A DNA stretch of 64,000 nt. Origin: JBDSSS01 sp963764195 (GTDB lineage: Bacteria; Actinomycetota; Actinomycetes; Actinomycetales; Dermatophilaceae). Position numbers and translations under genes: made by a program. This document shows, piece by piece, positions 42,194 to 51,377 of the stretch; position 1 is the first letter of the stretch; every line of letters begins with the position of its first letter. Under the pieces are notes generated by a model. That model was not told where the DNA came from and did no database searches. It saw nothing but the letters and a program-made list of their open reading frames with translations. The stretch lies in assembly GCA_963764195.1 (NCBI GenBank), contig CAVXRG010000010.1, forward strand, positions 620,001-684,000. The letters are read 5' to 3'.

Positions 42194-42859
42194 ATGGGCG
42201 ACATCCTGAGCAAGTACGACATCCTGGGCGCCTTCTGGGTGACCATCCAACTCTCCGTGCTGTCCGCCATCGGCGCGCTGGTCCTCGGAACGGTCATCGC
42301 GGTGCTTCGCGTGTCTCCCGTCCGGATCCTGCGCCTGCTCGGCACGAGCTACGTCAACGTCTTCCGCAACACCCCGCTGACCCTGCTGATGGTGTTCAGC
42401 ATCCTCGGCGTCTCCTTCATCCTCGGGGTCAACCTCAGCCAGGACCTCAACCGCAACGCCTACCTGTGGGCCGTCATCATGCTGTCGATCTACCACGCGG
42501 CGTTCGTGTGTGAGGCGCTGCGCAGTGGCGTCAACACGGTGCCCGCCGGACAGGCCGAGGCCGCCCGATCCATCGGGCTCACCTTCAACCAGGCGCTCAC
42601 CGAGGTGCTGCTGCCGCAGGCGTTCCGCGGCGCGATCGCCCCCCTGGGCTCGGTCCTGATCGCCCTGATCAAGAACACGACGGTCGCGGCGGTCATCCTC
42701 GGCACCTCGGAGGCCGCCGGCCTGCTGGCGCAGATCACCGAGAACGAGGGAGCGAGCCTGCCGACCTTCTTCCTCTTCGCGCTCGGGTTCGTCATCCTCA
42801 CGCTCCCGCTCGGCGTCCTGTTCACCCACCTCTCCCAGCGCCTGGCGGTGACGCGATGA
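42194..42859 (+). CDS. gluC: Glutamate ABC transporter permease
   Basis: A 221-residue inner membrane protein with about five helices. The His/Glu/Phe-type permease family shows in YVNVFRNTPLTLLMVF near the N terminus, and the EAA loop in GQAEAARSIGLTFNQALTEV, which docks the ATPase. It pairs with GluD. It begins 78 nt after gluB, and its stop overlaps the gluD start. Confidence 0.92.
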   Translation: MGDILSKYDILGAFWVTIQLSVLSAIGALVLGTVIAVLRVSPVRILRLLGTSYVNVFRNTPLTLLMVFSILGVSFILGVNLSQDLNRNAYLWAVIMLSIYHAAFVCEALRSGVNTVPAGQAEAARSIGLTFNQALTEVLLPQAFRGAIAPLGSVLIALIKNTTVAAVILGTSEAAGLLAQITENEGASLPTFFLFALGFVILTLPLGVLFTHLSQRLAVTR

Positions 42860-43764
42860 GCTCCGAGATCGTCCTGTTCGATGCGCCCGGCCCCAGGGCC
42901 CGGCGTCGGCACGCCATCCTCACCGTCATCGGGGTGGTCATCGCCGTCGGCGTCGCCTTCCTCGTGATCCGCAAGATGGGCGAGTCCAACCAGCTCCAGG
43001 GCTACATGTGGAAGCCCTTCGTCGCAGATCCGGAGGTCTGGACGCAGTACCTCCTGCCGGGCCTGTGGGGGACGCTCAAGGCCGCGGCGCTCTCCGTCGT
43101 CTTCGCCGGCATCTTCGGCATCGTCTTCGGGATGGGACGGCTGTCGACCAACCGGTGGGTCAGCGGGTTGTGCGGCGCCGTCGTGGAGTTCTTCCGCTCC
43201 GTCCCGGTGCTGCTCATGATGGTCTTCGCCTACTTCGGCTACTTCGCGACGAGCAACCTCGTCAACGCCCAGACGGCGCCCCTGGCCTCGGTCGTGCTCG
43301 CCCTCACCCTCTACAACGGGTCCGTCATCGCCGAGCTGGTGCGGTCCGGTGTCTTCAGCCTGCCCAAAGGCCAGAGCGAGGCCGGGCTCTCGATCGGGCT
43401 CTCCCCCGGCCAGACCCTCCGTTCGATCCAGCTGCCTCAGGCGCTCACGGCCATGCTCCCGGCGCTCGTCGGGCAGCTCGTCGTCGTGCTCAAGGACAGC
43501 GCGCTCGGCGTCGTCATCACCTATCCCGAGCTGCTCAACGCGGCGAAGACGATGGGTTCGGCCTACGCGAACACCGTGCCGGCGTACCTCGTCGCCGCGG
43601 TCATCTTCATCCTGATGAACTACTCCCTGACCAAGCTGGCCGCGGCCGTCGAGGGCTGGCTCAAGCGTCGCGGCGGCGCCTCTCACAAGGGCGTGCCGGC
43701 CGGCGCCACCGACGCTGGCGTCCCTGACGCCGGCGTCTTCGACGCGGGCACCCGCGCGGGCTGA
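42856..43764 (+). CDS. gluD: Glutamate ABC transporter permease
   Basis: A 302-residue permease, the second of the pair. Permease signature FFRSVPVLLMMVFAYFGYF, and EAA loop GQSEAGLSIGLSPGQTLRSI. It has an added N-terminal helix compared with GluC and a Gly/Ala/Asp-rich C-terminal tail with VPDAGVFDAG-type repeats. The ATG overlaps the gluC stop by four nt. A double hairpin ends the operon. Confidence 0.92.
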   Translation: MSSEIVLFDAPGPRARRRHAILTVIGVVIAVGVAFLVIRKMGESNQLQGYMWKPFVADPEVWTQYLLPGLWGTLKAAALSVVFAGIFGIVFGMGRLSTNRWVSGLCGAVVEFFRSVPVLLMMVFAYFGYFATSNLVNAQTAPLASVVLALTLYNGSVIAELVRSGVFSLPKGQSEAGLSIGLSPGQTLRSIQLPQALTAMLPALVGQLVVVLKDSALGVVITYPELLNAAKTMGSAYANTVPAYLVAAVIFILMNYSLTKLAAAVEGWLKRRGGASHKGVPAGATDAGVPDAGVFDAGTRAG

Positions 43765-43777
43765 CCGAGCTCACGAC

Positions 43778-43840
43778 CGTCGTCCCCCGTCGCCTCGGCG
43801 GGGGACGACGAAGGCCCCGACACGCCGTGTCGGGGCCTTC
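43778..43840 (+). terminator. Double hairpin after gluD
   Basis: Hairpin one: CGTCGTCCCCC (43778-43788) with GGGGGACGACG (43800-43810). Hairpin two: GAAGGCCCCGACAC (43810-43823) with GTGTCGGGGCCTTC (43827-43840), a 14-bp perfect stem. They share base 43810, so they follow one another directly. This ends the glu operon. Confidence 0.8.
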
Positions 43841-43850
43841 GTCGTGCTTG

Positions 43851-43923
43851 CTCCCCCGATTGGACTCGAACCAATAACCTGCCGGTTAACAGCCGGCTGC
43901 TCTGCCAATTGAGCTACAGGGGA
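43851..43923 (-). tRNA. tRNA-Asn (GTT)
   Basis: A 73-nt cloverleaf on the minus strand: acceptor TCCCCTG/CGGGGGA, D arm GCTC/GAGC, anticodon stem GCCGG/CCGGC with loop CTGTTAA (anticodon GTT), T arm ATTGG/CCAAT with TTCGAGT, discriminator G. CCA is not encoded. Confidence 0.96.
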
Positions 43924-44005
43924 TCGCTGCCGGGCAACCATAGCAAAGGGTTCGGGCCCGCGCTAAATCGCCCCGACGCCCTCGTGTCGGCGCCGGCGCG
44001 AGGGC

Positions 44006-44524
44006 TCACAGACCCACCTCGGAGCGGAGCCGCGCGAGCATCGCGGCCGCCTCCGCGGCCACCCGCGGATCCGTCAGGTCGGCGCCCTTGCCGGGCACCA
44101 CCTGCTCGACGAGACCCCCGGACGCGAGGTCCTGACGGATCACGACGCGCACCGTCCGGCGCCGCTCGGTGCGGAACTCGTCGGCGAGCACGACGCTCGC
44201 CTGGAGGCGCTCACGCAAGGTCTGCTGGAGCAGGGACGGGTCGCGCAGGGTCCACCGGGACGGCTCGCTCCGGTCGACCCACGTCACCGTGAGCCGAGCC
44301 GACTCGGACTCCCACGTCCCGGCCTCGGCCAGGTGCCACGGCCGGCTCCAGACGAGCTGACCCGACCCGTCGACGTGGGCGAGGTGGTGGGTCGTTGCGA
44401 CGACGTGAGCGCCGCTGTCACCGTCGCGCCCCCACGCGAGCACCCGCTCCCCCGGGCCGAGCGGCACGACGGACCGCACCGCGTCGTCGAGTCCGTCGAG
44501 CCGGCGCCGGTCGAAGAGTCCCAT
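44006..44524 (-). CDS. Conserved hypothetical protein (possible PH-like fold)
   Basis: A 172-residue cytosolic protein. It is not a known family by eye. The first half (VPLGPGERVLAWGRDGDSGA ... VVATTHHLAHVDG) looks like a bacterial PH-type beta barrel; the second half is helical (RVAAEAAAMLARLRSEVGL). Its ATG shares one base with the dnaG stop (TGATG), so it is translated with dnaG. The function is not known. Confidence 0.65.
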   Translation of the reverse strand: MGLFDRRRLDGLDDAVRSVVPLGPGERVLAWGRDGDSGAHVVATTHHLAHVDGSGQLVWSRPWHLAEAGTWESESARLTVTWVDRSEPSRWTLRDPSLLQQTLRERLQASVVLADEFRTERRRTVRVVIRQDLASGGLVEQVVPGKGADLTDPRVAAEAAAMLARLRSEVGL

Positions 44525-46464
44525 CAGCCCATCCCTGCCTTGATCGTGGCCAGCTCCCGCTGCAGGACCTGCAGCGAGGTCGCGAGCTCGCGGGACCGGT
44601 GGGGGTCCGGGGTCTCGGCGTGGTCGAGGCGGCGCATCTCGCTCATCGCGTCGGCGATCCGCCGCGTCAGCGCGATGGTGCGGACCCGGGCGAAGAGCTC
44701 GTCGACGTAGCGCGACGTGGGCAGACCCGTCATCGGGTCCATCCTCGTCGGCAACGAGTCGACCGCGAGCTCGCTCACGAGACCGGCCACCGCCGAGGGT
44801 GCGGCCTCGGTGACGGTTGCCATCCAGCTGCGGGCGTTCCCCCGGTCTGAGCTGCCCTGCGCGATCCGTAGCCCGTCGAAGACGGCCCGGTGTGCGGGGG
44901 CCGCGAAGGACTCCGGGGTGAGCAGGTCGATCGCGTCGGGGGCGAGCACGGTCGGGAACTGCAGGAGCACCTGGAGCAGCTGCCGCTCAGCCATGACGAC
45001 CGGGTCGCGCCGGTCCGGCATCGGCAGCGCCGGGTCCTGGTCACCGGGGTGAGGCTCGACCGACTCGTCAGACCCACGTCCGCGACCACCTCGATCACCA
45101 CGGTCGTTCCGGTCGTCGTCGACCTGGAGACGGCCCGCGCGGCCCACCTCGGTCGACAGGGCGTCGACCTCGACCCCGATCATGCCGGACACCTCGCGCA
45201 CGTAGGCCGGCTGCAGCGACTGGTCCCGGATGGCCCCGATGATCGGCGCGACCGCCCGCATCGCCTGCACCCGGCCCTCGACGGTCGACAGGTCGAAGCG
45301 GTTGATCGTCGTCCGCACCGCGAACTCGAACATCGGCACGGCGTCCTCGATGAGCGCCTGGACGGCGGGCTCACCCCCGGCCTGGCGCAGCTCGCACGGG
45401 TCCTTGCCCGAGGGCTCGACGGCGACGAACGACTGCGACGCCCACTTCTGGTCGTCGGCGAAGGCACGCATGGCCGCCTTCTGCCCGGCCTTGTCACCGT
45501 CGAAGGTGAAGATCACCTTGGCGGGCGCGAGGCCCGCCTCGTCGCGCATCAGGCGGCGGAGCAGCTTGATGTGCTCGGCCCCGAAGGAGGTGCCACACGT
45601 CGCCACCGCCGTCTCGACTCCGGCGAGGTGGCAGGCCATGACGTCGGTGTAGCCCTCGACGATGACCGCCTGGCGGCCGCCGGAGATCTGCTTCTTGGCG
45701 AGGTCGAGGCCGTAGAGCACGTTGGACTTCTTGTAGATGGGCGTCTCGGAGGTGTTGAGGTACTTCGCCTCGATCCGGTCGTCGTCGAAGATCCGGCGCG
45801 CCCCGAAGCCGATCGTGTCCCCGGTGATGTCGCGGATCGGCCAGACGAGGCGGCTGCGGAAGCGGTCGTAGAGCCCTCGCGAGCCGCGCCCGGCCAGTCC
45901 CCCGGTCACCATCTCGTCGTCGCTGAAGCCCTTGTCCCGCAGGTGGCGGACGAGGTCCTCCCCGCCGCGGGGAGCGAAGCCGATCCCGAAGTGGCGGGCC
46001 ACCTCGCTGTTGAAGTCGCGGGCGCGCATGAAGTCGCGGGCCTGCCGAGCCGCCGGCTGCTGGAGCAGCGCCTCGGCATAGAACTCCTGCGCGACCCGGT
46101 GGGCCTCGATGAGGCGCGACCGACGACCCAGGCCCTCCTCCCGCGGGCGGGACCCACCGTCCTCGTAGCGCAGCTCCATCCCGAGCTTCTGCGCGAGGCG
46201 CTCGACCGACTCGGAGAAGGTGAGGTGCTCGATCTTCTGGACGAACGAGATGACGTCGCCGCCCTCGTCGCACCCGAAGCAGTGCCAGGCGCCCACGGCG
46301 GGGCGGATGTTGAACGAGGGGGTCCGCTCGTCGTGGAAGGGACACAGCCCCTTCATCGAGCCGGGCCCGGCGGAGCGGAGGTTGACGTGCTCGCGCACGA
46401 CGTCCTCGAGCGAGGTCCTGTCCTTGACCGCCGCGATGTCCTCGCTCTTGATGAGCCCCGCCAT
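44524..46464 (-). CDS. dnaG: DNA primase
   Basis: A 646-residue primase that makes RNA primers for replication. The N-terminal zinc site is Cys41, His44 (CPFHDERTPSF) and Cys62, Cys65 (WHCFGCDEGGD). The Toprim core has VIVEGYTDVMACH and FTFDGDKAG. The C-terminal helicase-binding domain (about 490-646) is present. It lies 51 nt after dgt on the same strand and is coupled to the small gene at 44006. Length is usual for actinobacteria. Confidence 0.95.
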   Translation of the reverse strand: MAGLIKSEDIAAVKDRTSLEDVVREHVNLRSAGPGSMKGLCPFHDERTPSFNIRPAVGAWHCFGCDEGGDVISFVQKIEHLTFSESVERLAQKLGMELRYEDGGSRPREEGLGRRSRLIEAHRVAQEFYAEALLQQPAARQARDFMRARDFNSEVARHFGIGFAPRGGEDLVRHLRDKGFSDDEMVTGGLAGRGSRGLYDRFRSRLVWPIRDITGDTIGFGARRIFDDDRIEAKYLNTSETPIYKKSNVLYGLDLAKKQISGGRQAVIVEGYTDVMACHLAGVETAVATCGTSFGAEHIKLLRRLMRDEAGLAPAKVIFTFDGDKAGQKAAMRAFADDQKWASQSFVAVEPSGKDPCELRQAGGEPAVQALIEDAVPMFEFAVRTTINRFDLSTVEGRVQAMRAVAPIIGAIRDQSLQPAYVREVSGMIGVEVDALSTEVGRAGRLQVDDDRNDRGDRGGRGRGSDESVEPHPGDQDPALPMPDRRDPVVMAERQLLQVLLQFPTVLAPDAIDLLTPESFAAPAHRAVFDGLRIAQGSSDRGNARSWMATVTEAAPSAVAGLVSELAVDSLPTRMDPMTGLPTSRYVDELFARVRTIALTRRIADAMSEMRRLDHAETPDPHRSRELATSLQVLQRELATIKAGMG

Positions 46465-46515
46465 GTGCCTCCTGTCGCTGCCCCAGAGTCTAGGTCGTGG
46501 ACCGGCCCGGCCGGG

Positions 46516-47748
46516 TCAGCGGTCCCACTGCCGGTGGAGGACGAGCGCCCGCACGTCGGTCAGGGAGGCGACCTGGTCCACGACCACCCTCAGCCGACCG
46601 TTGTCGTCCTCGGCCGCGCGGAAGTCGGCGCGGAGGTCGGGGTCGAGCAGCTCCTCGGGCGCGGCGGCATACCCCGCGGCGAGCGCGCGCACGACCTCGC
46701 GCTGCTCCGCCATCACGGCGAGCCGTTCCTGCGTCGTCATCACGAAGTGGTTGGCGACGGCCTTGAGCACCGAGCACTCGGCCCGCAGCCCGTCGGGGAC
46801 GACGAGGTCAGCGCCGAAGCGGGTCAGCTCGCCGGGGCCGTGCCGCTCGCGGGTGGCCTGCTCGACGACGAGGACGAAGTGGCCGATGAGCCGGCTCGTC
46901 ATGTCCTTGAGCCCCGCGAGCGACCCGCGCGAACCGTCGTATGCCGCCGGCAGCACTCCCGAGTCGAGCAACCGCTCCAGCGCGGCCCCCAGGGCGTCAG
47001 CCCCGAGGTCGGGGGCGTAGGTGCGTCCGGCCACCTCGAGGACCGCCGCCATGTCTCCGGCGGAGTGCAGCACGCGGGGGTCGAGCCAGCCCGAGGCGAT
47101 GGCGTCCTCCACGTCGTGGACCGAGTAGGCGACGTCGTCTGACCAGTCCATCACCTCCGCCTCGAGGCACCTCCGACCCGGTTCGGCACCCTCACGAACC
47201 CATTCGAAAGCAGAACGATCCGATGGGTAGACGCCGAACTTCCCTGTGGCATAGGGGGCTTCGCCACGCGCCCACGGATACTTCGTCGTGGCGTCCAGAC
47301 TGGCCCGGGTGAGGTTGAGGCCGGCGGAGGAGCCGTCAACGTGAAATCGCTTGGCCTCCAGACGAGTCAGCATTCGCAGGGTCTGGGCGTTGCCCTCGAA
47401 GCCGCCGATGCCCGCCGCGATCTCGTCGAGAACGGTCTCGCCGTTGTGACCGAAGGGCGGGTGCCCGAGGTCGTGGGAGAGGCACGCCGTGTCGACGACG
47501 TCGGCGCTGCACCCGAGGGCCGCCCCGAACTCCCGACCGATCTGCGCCACCTCGAGCGAGTGCGTCAGCCGGTTGCGGACGAAGTCGTCGTGGCCGGGCG
47601 CGAGCACCTGGGTCTTGGCCGCGAGCCGGCGCAGCCCGGCGGAGTGGACGACCCGGGCCCGGTCCCGGGCGAAGTCGTCACGGTCGGCCCGCTTCTGGGC
47701 AGGATCCTCCGCGACCCAGCGCTCACGGTCCCGACCCTCGTAGCCCAC
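46516..47748 (-). CDS. dgt: Deoxyguanosinetriphosphate triphosphohydrolase-like protein
   Basis: A 410-residue HD-domain enzyme that cuts dNTPs to nucleosides and triphosphate. The metal-binding HD residues lie in THSLEVAQIGREFG and CLSHDLGHPPFGHNGE. SDDVAYSVHDVEDAI is the third conserved part. This gene sits before dnaG in many actinobacteria, and that order holds here. A role in dNTP pool control is inferred from the family. Confidence 0.92.
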   Translation of the reverse strand: MGYEGRDRERWVAEDPAQKRADRDDFARDRARVVHSAGLRRLAAKTQVLAPGHDDFVRNRLTHSLEVAQIGREFGAALGCSADVVDTACLSHDLGHPPFGHNGETVLDEIAAGIGGFEGNAQTLRMLTRLEAKRFHVDGSSAGLNLTRASLDATTKYPWARGEAPYATGKFGVYPSDRSAFEWVREGAEPGRRCLEAEVMDWSDDVAYSVHDVEDAIASGWLDPRVLHSAGDMAAVLEVAGRTYAPDLGADALGAALERLLDSGVLPAAYDGSRGSLAGLKDMTSRLIGHFVLVVEQATRERHGPGELTRFGADLVVPDGLRAECSVLKAVANHFVMTTQERLAVMAEQREVVRALAAGYAAAPEELLDPDLRADFRAAEDDNGRLRVVVDQVASLTDVRALVLHRQWDR

Positions 47749-47840
47749 ACCGGAACTCTATGCGGGAGCCGGCTCGCCGGGCCGGAGGGGAGCATACTGA
47801 GCCATGGAGCCGACCAGGCTTCCAACCGAGGGAGCTCGCC

Positions 47841-47972
47841 ATGGGCGACAAGTCACCGAAGTCACACATGTCCACCAAGGCCAAAACGCTCAAGGAGAAG
47901 CGTGCCGACAAGCACGCGAAGAGCGCGGCCAAGGACCACACCGAGATCATCGCGCCGAAGAGCAAGCGCTGA
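47841..47972 (+). CDS. Small basic protein of 43 residues
   Basis: A 43-residue Lys-rich protein (MGDKSPKSHMSTKAKTLKEK at the start). GAGGGAG stands eight nt before the ATG. Very short proteins that begin MGDKSPK are seen in actinobacteria, and the role is not known. Its net positive charge suggests nucleic acid or ribosome binding, which is inference only. It is divergent from dgt. Confidence 0.7.
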   Translation: MGDKSPKSHMSTKAKTLKEKRADKHAKSAAKDHTEIIAPKSKR

Positions 47973-47985
47973 CGGATCCCGTCGG

Positions 47986-48624
47986 TCAGCCGAGCTCGGC
48001 CCGGGCGCGACGCACCCAGGCCGGCTCGGCGCCGTAGCGCTGCGACGGGATGAGCCGCAGCGCCGCGCAGTCCTCGACGAGCTGGGCCATCCGCGACTCG
48101 CGGGTGGCCTCCCGCTTGGCGGTGACGACCCAGCTCGTCGCGAGCCTGCGGTAGGACGGCGTCGCCGCGTCCCAGAACGCCGAGGCCGCAGGATCGGCGC
48201 GCAGCAGCGACTCGTAGCCGTCGGGCCAGGCGTGGTCGCGGGACTCGTAGGAGTAGATGCCCGACCGGTCCTCCCGGCGCCTCGCGAAGGCAGCGAGGCC
48301 CGCCGGTCGCATCCGCCCCTCGGCCGTCAGCTCCGCCACGGCGGCGATGTTGATGGCGCTCCAGTTGCTGCCCGGCTTGCGCGGGGTCCAGCGCTGTCGG
48401 CGGGTGTCCTCGTCGATCCCCTGGGTCTTCGAGTCGATCCAGCCGAAGCAGAGCGCCTCCCGGACCGCGTCCTCCCACCGCAGCCCCAGCGGCCGGACGT
48501 GCTGCTTGTTCAGGCCCATCCACAGCTCGGTCGCGGTCTCGTGCTGGGCCTCGAGCCAGCCCCGGAAGTCCGCGGCGTCGTCGAAGAAGGTCGCCGGCCG
48601 CTCGTCCGATCCGCCCTCACGCAT
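47986..48624 (-). CDS. YdeI/OmpD-associated family protein
   Basis: A 212-residue protein of the YdeI-like family. N-terminal core WLEAQHETATELWMGLNKQH and WEDAVREALCFGWIDSKTQG are family landmarks; the C-terminal helix carries AKREATRESRMAQLVEDCA. The family has been linked to peptide resistance, but the biochemical role is not known. The gene stands alone, convergent with the small basic protein gene. Confidence 0.8.
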   Translation of the reverse strand: MREGGSDERPATFFDDAADFRGWLEAQHETATELWMGLNKQHVRPLGLRWEDAVREALCFGWIDSKTQGIDEDTRRQRWTPRKPGSNWSAINIAAVAELTAEGRMRPAGLAAFARRREDRSGIYSYESRDHAWPDGYESLLRADPAASAFWDAATPSYRRLATSWVVTAKREATRESRMAQLVEDCAALRLIPSQRYGAEPAWVRRARAELG

Positions 48625-48689
48625 CCTCCGATGATGCCAGCCGTCACCCGTACGCTCACGGGAACGGCCCGGGCTGGGAGGATCAGCGG

Positions 48690-49400
48690 GTGACCCACCC
48701 GAGCTCCGACACCGACCGGATCGCCCTCGCCGCCCTCGACAACGCCCGCTGGTGCGATGCGGTCTGCCGCAGCCACGGTGTCGTCGGCGTCACCGATGCG
48801 CTGGCGTGGACCAGCCCGCTGCGGACCCCGCCCTACTACCCCGACGTCGTGACCCTCTCCCCCGACGCCGAGGAGTACGCCCTGCTCGCACGGGTCGACG
48901 CGAGCGACGGGTGCTCGGTCAAGGACAGCTTCGCCTCGCTCGACCTGTCGATGGAGGACTTCGCCCGGCTGGTGGAGGGCGAGTGGCTCTGGCACGACCG
49001 CCCGGCCGCTCCCGGCGGGGACGGTCGGCGCTGGTCGCGGGTCACCACGGCCGAGTCGATGCGCGCCTGGGTGACCGCCTGGTCGCCAGACCCCGAGGAC
49101 GAGCGGATCCTGCCGCCCTCGCTCCTCGACGAGCCCGGTGTCGTCGTGCTCTCGGGCAGCGACGAACGGGGCGTCGTCGTCGCGGGGGCCGTGCTGACCG
49201 TCGGCGACACGGTTGCCGGGCTCGGCAACCTCTTCAGCCGCGACGGTGACGTGGCCGCCACGTGGCACGGAGCCGTCGCCGCCGCGCGGGAGGTCGTGGG
49301 CGGCATACCCCTGGTCGGATGGGAGGCCGGGGCGTCGCTCGCTGCGGCCGACGCTGCCGGGTGCGAGCGGATCGGGCCACTCACGGTGTGGATCCGCTAG
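48690..49400 (+). CDS. Conserved hypothetical protein (possible GNAT-like C-terminus)
   Basis: A 236-residue protein starting at a GTG. The C-terminal third, with GVVVAGAVLTVGDTVAGLGN ... ATWHGAVAAAREVVGGIPLV, resembles the last part of a GNAT acetyltransferase fold but lacks a clear acetyl-CoA loop. The N-terminal part starts LAALDNARWCDAVCRSHGVV and has no family by eye. Cytosolic. Function unknown. Confidence 0.6.
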   Translation: MTHPSSDTDRIALAALDNARWCDAVCRSHGVVGVTDALAWTSPLRTPPYYPDVVTLSPDAEEYALLARVDASDGCSVKDSFASLDLSMEDFARLVEGEWLWHDRPAAPGGDGRRWSRVTTAESMRAWVTAWSPDPEDERILPPSLLDEPGVVVLSGSDERGVVVAGAVLTVGDTVAGLGNLFSRDGDVAATWHGAVAAAREVVGGIPLVGWEAGASLAAADAAGCERIGPLTVWIR

Positions 49401-49406
49401 CGGTGG

Positions 49407-50627
49407 TCAGCCCCCGCTGACACTCAGCTCGGCCTGGGCGATGGTGTGCCGGTGCTCCTCGGACAGCTCGCGCGACTCGAGCCAGTGCTCCGGGAGCGCG
49501 ACCTTCCGTGACGACCCCGCCCGGCCGCGCTGTCCCTCGGCGGCCTCGCCCGGCCACGGGGCGTCGGCGTCGAGGGTGGAGATGAGCGCGTCGAGGGCGG
49601 CGAGCGAGTCGACGAGGGCGAGCGAGTGGCGCACGGTCGAACCGGCCGGGAAGCCCTTGAGGTACCAGGCGATGTGCTTGCGGATGTCGCGGCAGGCGCG
49701 CTCCTCGTCGCCGTAGAAGTCGCAGAGGTATGCCGTGTGCGTCCGCATCGTGGCCGTCACCTCACCGAGCGTCGGGGTCACGCGCACCGACGAGCCGGCG
49801 AAGGCCGCGGCGAGGTCGGTGAACAGCCACGGGCGACCGAGGCAGCCACGGCCGACGACGACCCCGTCGCACCCGGTCTCTGCGACCATCCGCAACGCGT
49901 CCTCGGCCGACCAGATGTCGCCGTTGCCGAGGACGGGGACGGTCGTCACGGTCTGCTTGAGGAGGCGGATCGCCTCCCAGTCGGCGGTGCCGGAGTAGGC
50001 CTGCGATGCCGTCCGGCCGTGCAGGGCGACCGCGGCGACGCCCTCCTGCTCCGCCGCGAGCGCCGCGTCGAGGTAGGTGAGGTGGGTGTCGTCGATCCCC
50101 TTGCGCATCTTGACGGTCACCGGGATGTCGCGCCTGGCGCCCTCCTCGACGACAGCGCCGACGATGGCCCGGAAGAGGTCCTTCTTCCACGGCAGCGCCG
50201 AGCCGCCACCCTTGCGGGTCACCTTGGGGACGGGGCAGCCGAAGTTGAGGTCGATGTGGTCGGTCCGGTCCTCGGTGACGAGCATCCGGGCGGCCGCGCG
50301 GGCCGTCGCGGGGTCGACGCTGTAGAGCTGGATCGAGCGCGGGTCCTCCTCCGGGTCGTGCTCGATGAGGCGCATCGACTCGGGGGTCCGCTCGACGAGG
50401 GCGCGCGAGGTGATCATCTCGCTGACGTAGAGGCTCGTCGCGCCGGATGCCCCGCCGAGCGCCTTGCCCTCGTTGCCCGACTCGCGGCACAGGCGCCGAA
50501 AGGCACGGTTGGTGATGCCGGCCATCGGGGCGAGGACGACGGGCGACTCGATGACGTGGCGCCCGATCCGCAGCGGGGGCAGCACGGCGCCCGTGGTGGT
50601 CGGGGTCTCGGTCAACAGGTCGGTCAC
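49407..50627 (-). CDS. dusB: tRNA-dihydrouridine synthase
   Basis: A 406-residue flavin enzyme that reduces uridines in tRNA. PVVLAPMAGITNRAFRRLCR binds FMN, and the catalytic Cys is in DHIDLNFGCPVPKVTRKGGG. VTVKMRKGIDD and VPVLGNGDIWSAEDA are further barrel motifs. The C-terminal helical domain ends in a basic tail. The GTG at 50627 is used because the protein matches the family from there; the larger frame upstream overlaps another gene. Confidence 0.92.
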   Translation of the reverse strand: MTDLLTETPTTTGAVLPPLRIGRHVIESPVVLAPMAGITNRAFRRLCRESGNEGKALGGASGATSLYVSEMITSRALVERTPESMRLIEHDPEEDPRSIQLYSVDPATARAAARMLVTEDRTDHIDLNFGCPVPKVTRKGGGSALPWKKDLFRAIVGAVVEEGARRDIPVTVKMRKGIDDTHLTYLDAALAAEQEGVAAVALHGRTASQAYSGTADWEAIRLLKQTVTTVPVLGNGDIWSAEDALRMVAETGCDGVVVGRGCLGRPWLFTDLAAAFAGSSVRVTPTLGEVTATMRTHTAYLCDFYGDEERACRDIRKHIAWYLKGFPAGSTVRHSLALVDSLAALDALISTLDADAPWPGEAAEGQRGRAGSSRKVALPEHWLESRELSEEHRHTIAQAELSVSGG

Positions 50628-50644
50628 GTCTCGATCATCGCAAA

Positions 50645-51352
50645 TCAGCCGCACTCCACCGAATCGACGAAGCGCAGCACCGCCTCCGCGAACGCCTCCG
50701 GCTGGTCGAGGTTGGACAGGTGCCCGGCGCGGGGCACGACCGCGACCCGGACGTCGGACCCGGCGCGTACGAACGTCTTCGTCCCGAGCCGGAACTGGTC
50801 GAACTGCCCGTTGAGCAGCAGGACCGGGCAGGTGAGGTCGCGCAGCATCGAGGGGCGGCAGTGAGTCATCACCTCGTCCCAGGCGGCGGCCGTTGGGGTG
50901 AAGTAGTAGCCGCCGGCGATGACCTGGTCGACCCGCTCCGGCGGATAGAGCCGGTGCAGGACCCGGTCGTTGACCCGCGTCATCCGGGCCGGGCCGATGC
51001 GGTCCGTGAGTCGGGCGACGCCGCGGTAGAGCGCCGCCCCCGCACCGGTCGGGGTCGTGCTGCAGTCGGCCAGGACGAGGCCCCCGAGCGCGGATGGGTG
51101 GCGAGCGGCATACGCCATGGCCGCGTAGCCGCCGAGCGAGTGGCCGACGAGCACCGGGCCCTCGTGCGTGCGGACGGCCTCGTCGATCACTTCGGTGCAC
51201 CGCTCGAGGGTGAACTCCTCGTCGGCCCGGGCGCCGTGGCCCGGCAGGTCGACGAGGCTGACCCCGACCCGGCCGCGCAGCAGCGGCAGCTGGGGCGCCC
51301 ACTGGGCGCTCGACAGGCGGGAGCCGTGCACGAGGACGAGGTGGGCAGCCAC
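50645..51352 (-). CDS. Alpha/beta hydrolase
   Basis: A 235-residue alpha/beta-hydrolase fold protein. The oxyanion-hole region is LVLVHGSRLSSAQW, the nucleophile elbow GHSLGG, and the final catalytic His lies in PRAGHLSNLDQP. It starts at a GTG (51352) just before the divergent sulfurtransferase, with only 25 nt between starts. The substrate is unknown; esters or lactones are typical. Confidence 0.82.
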   Translation of the reverse strand: MAAHLVLVHGSRLSSAQWAPQLPLLRGRVGVSLVDLPGHGARADEEFTLERCTEVIDEAVRTHEGPVLVGHSLGGYAAMAYAARHPSALGGLVLADCSTTPTGAGAALYRGVARLTDRIGPARMTRVNDRVLHRLYPPERVDQVIAGGYYFTPTAAAWDEVMTHCRPSMLRDLTCPVLLLNGQFDQFRLGTKTFVRAGSDVRVAVVPRAGHLSNLDQPEAFAEAVLRFVDSVECG

Positions 51353-51377
51353 AGCCCGAGGATGCCACGATGGCGAC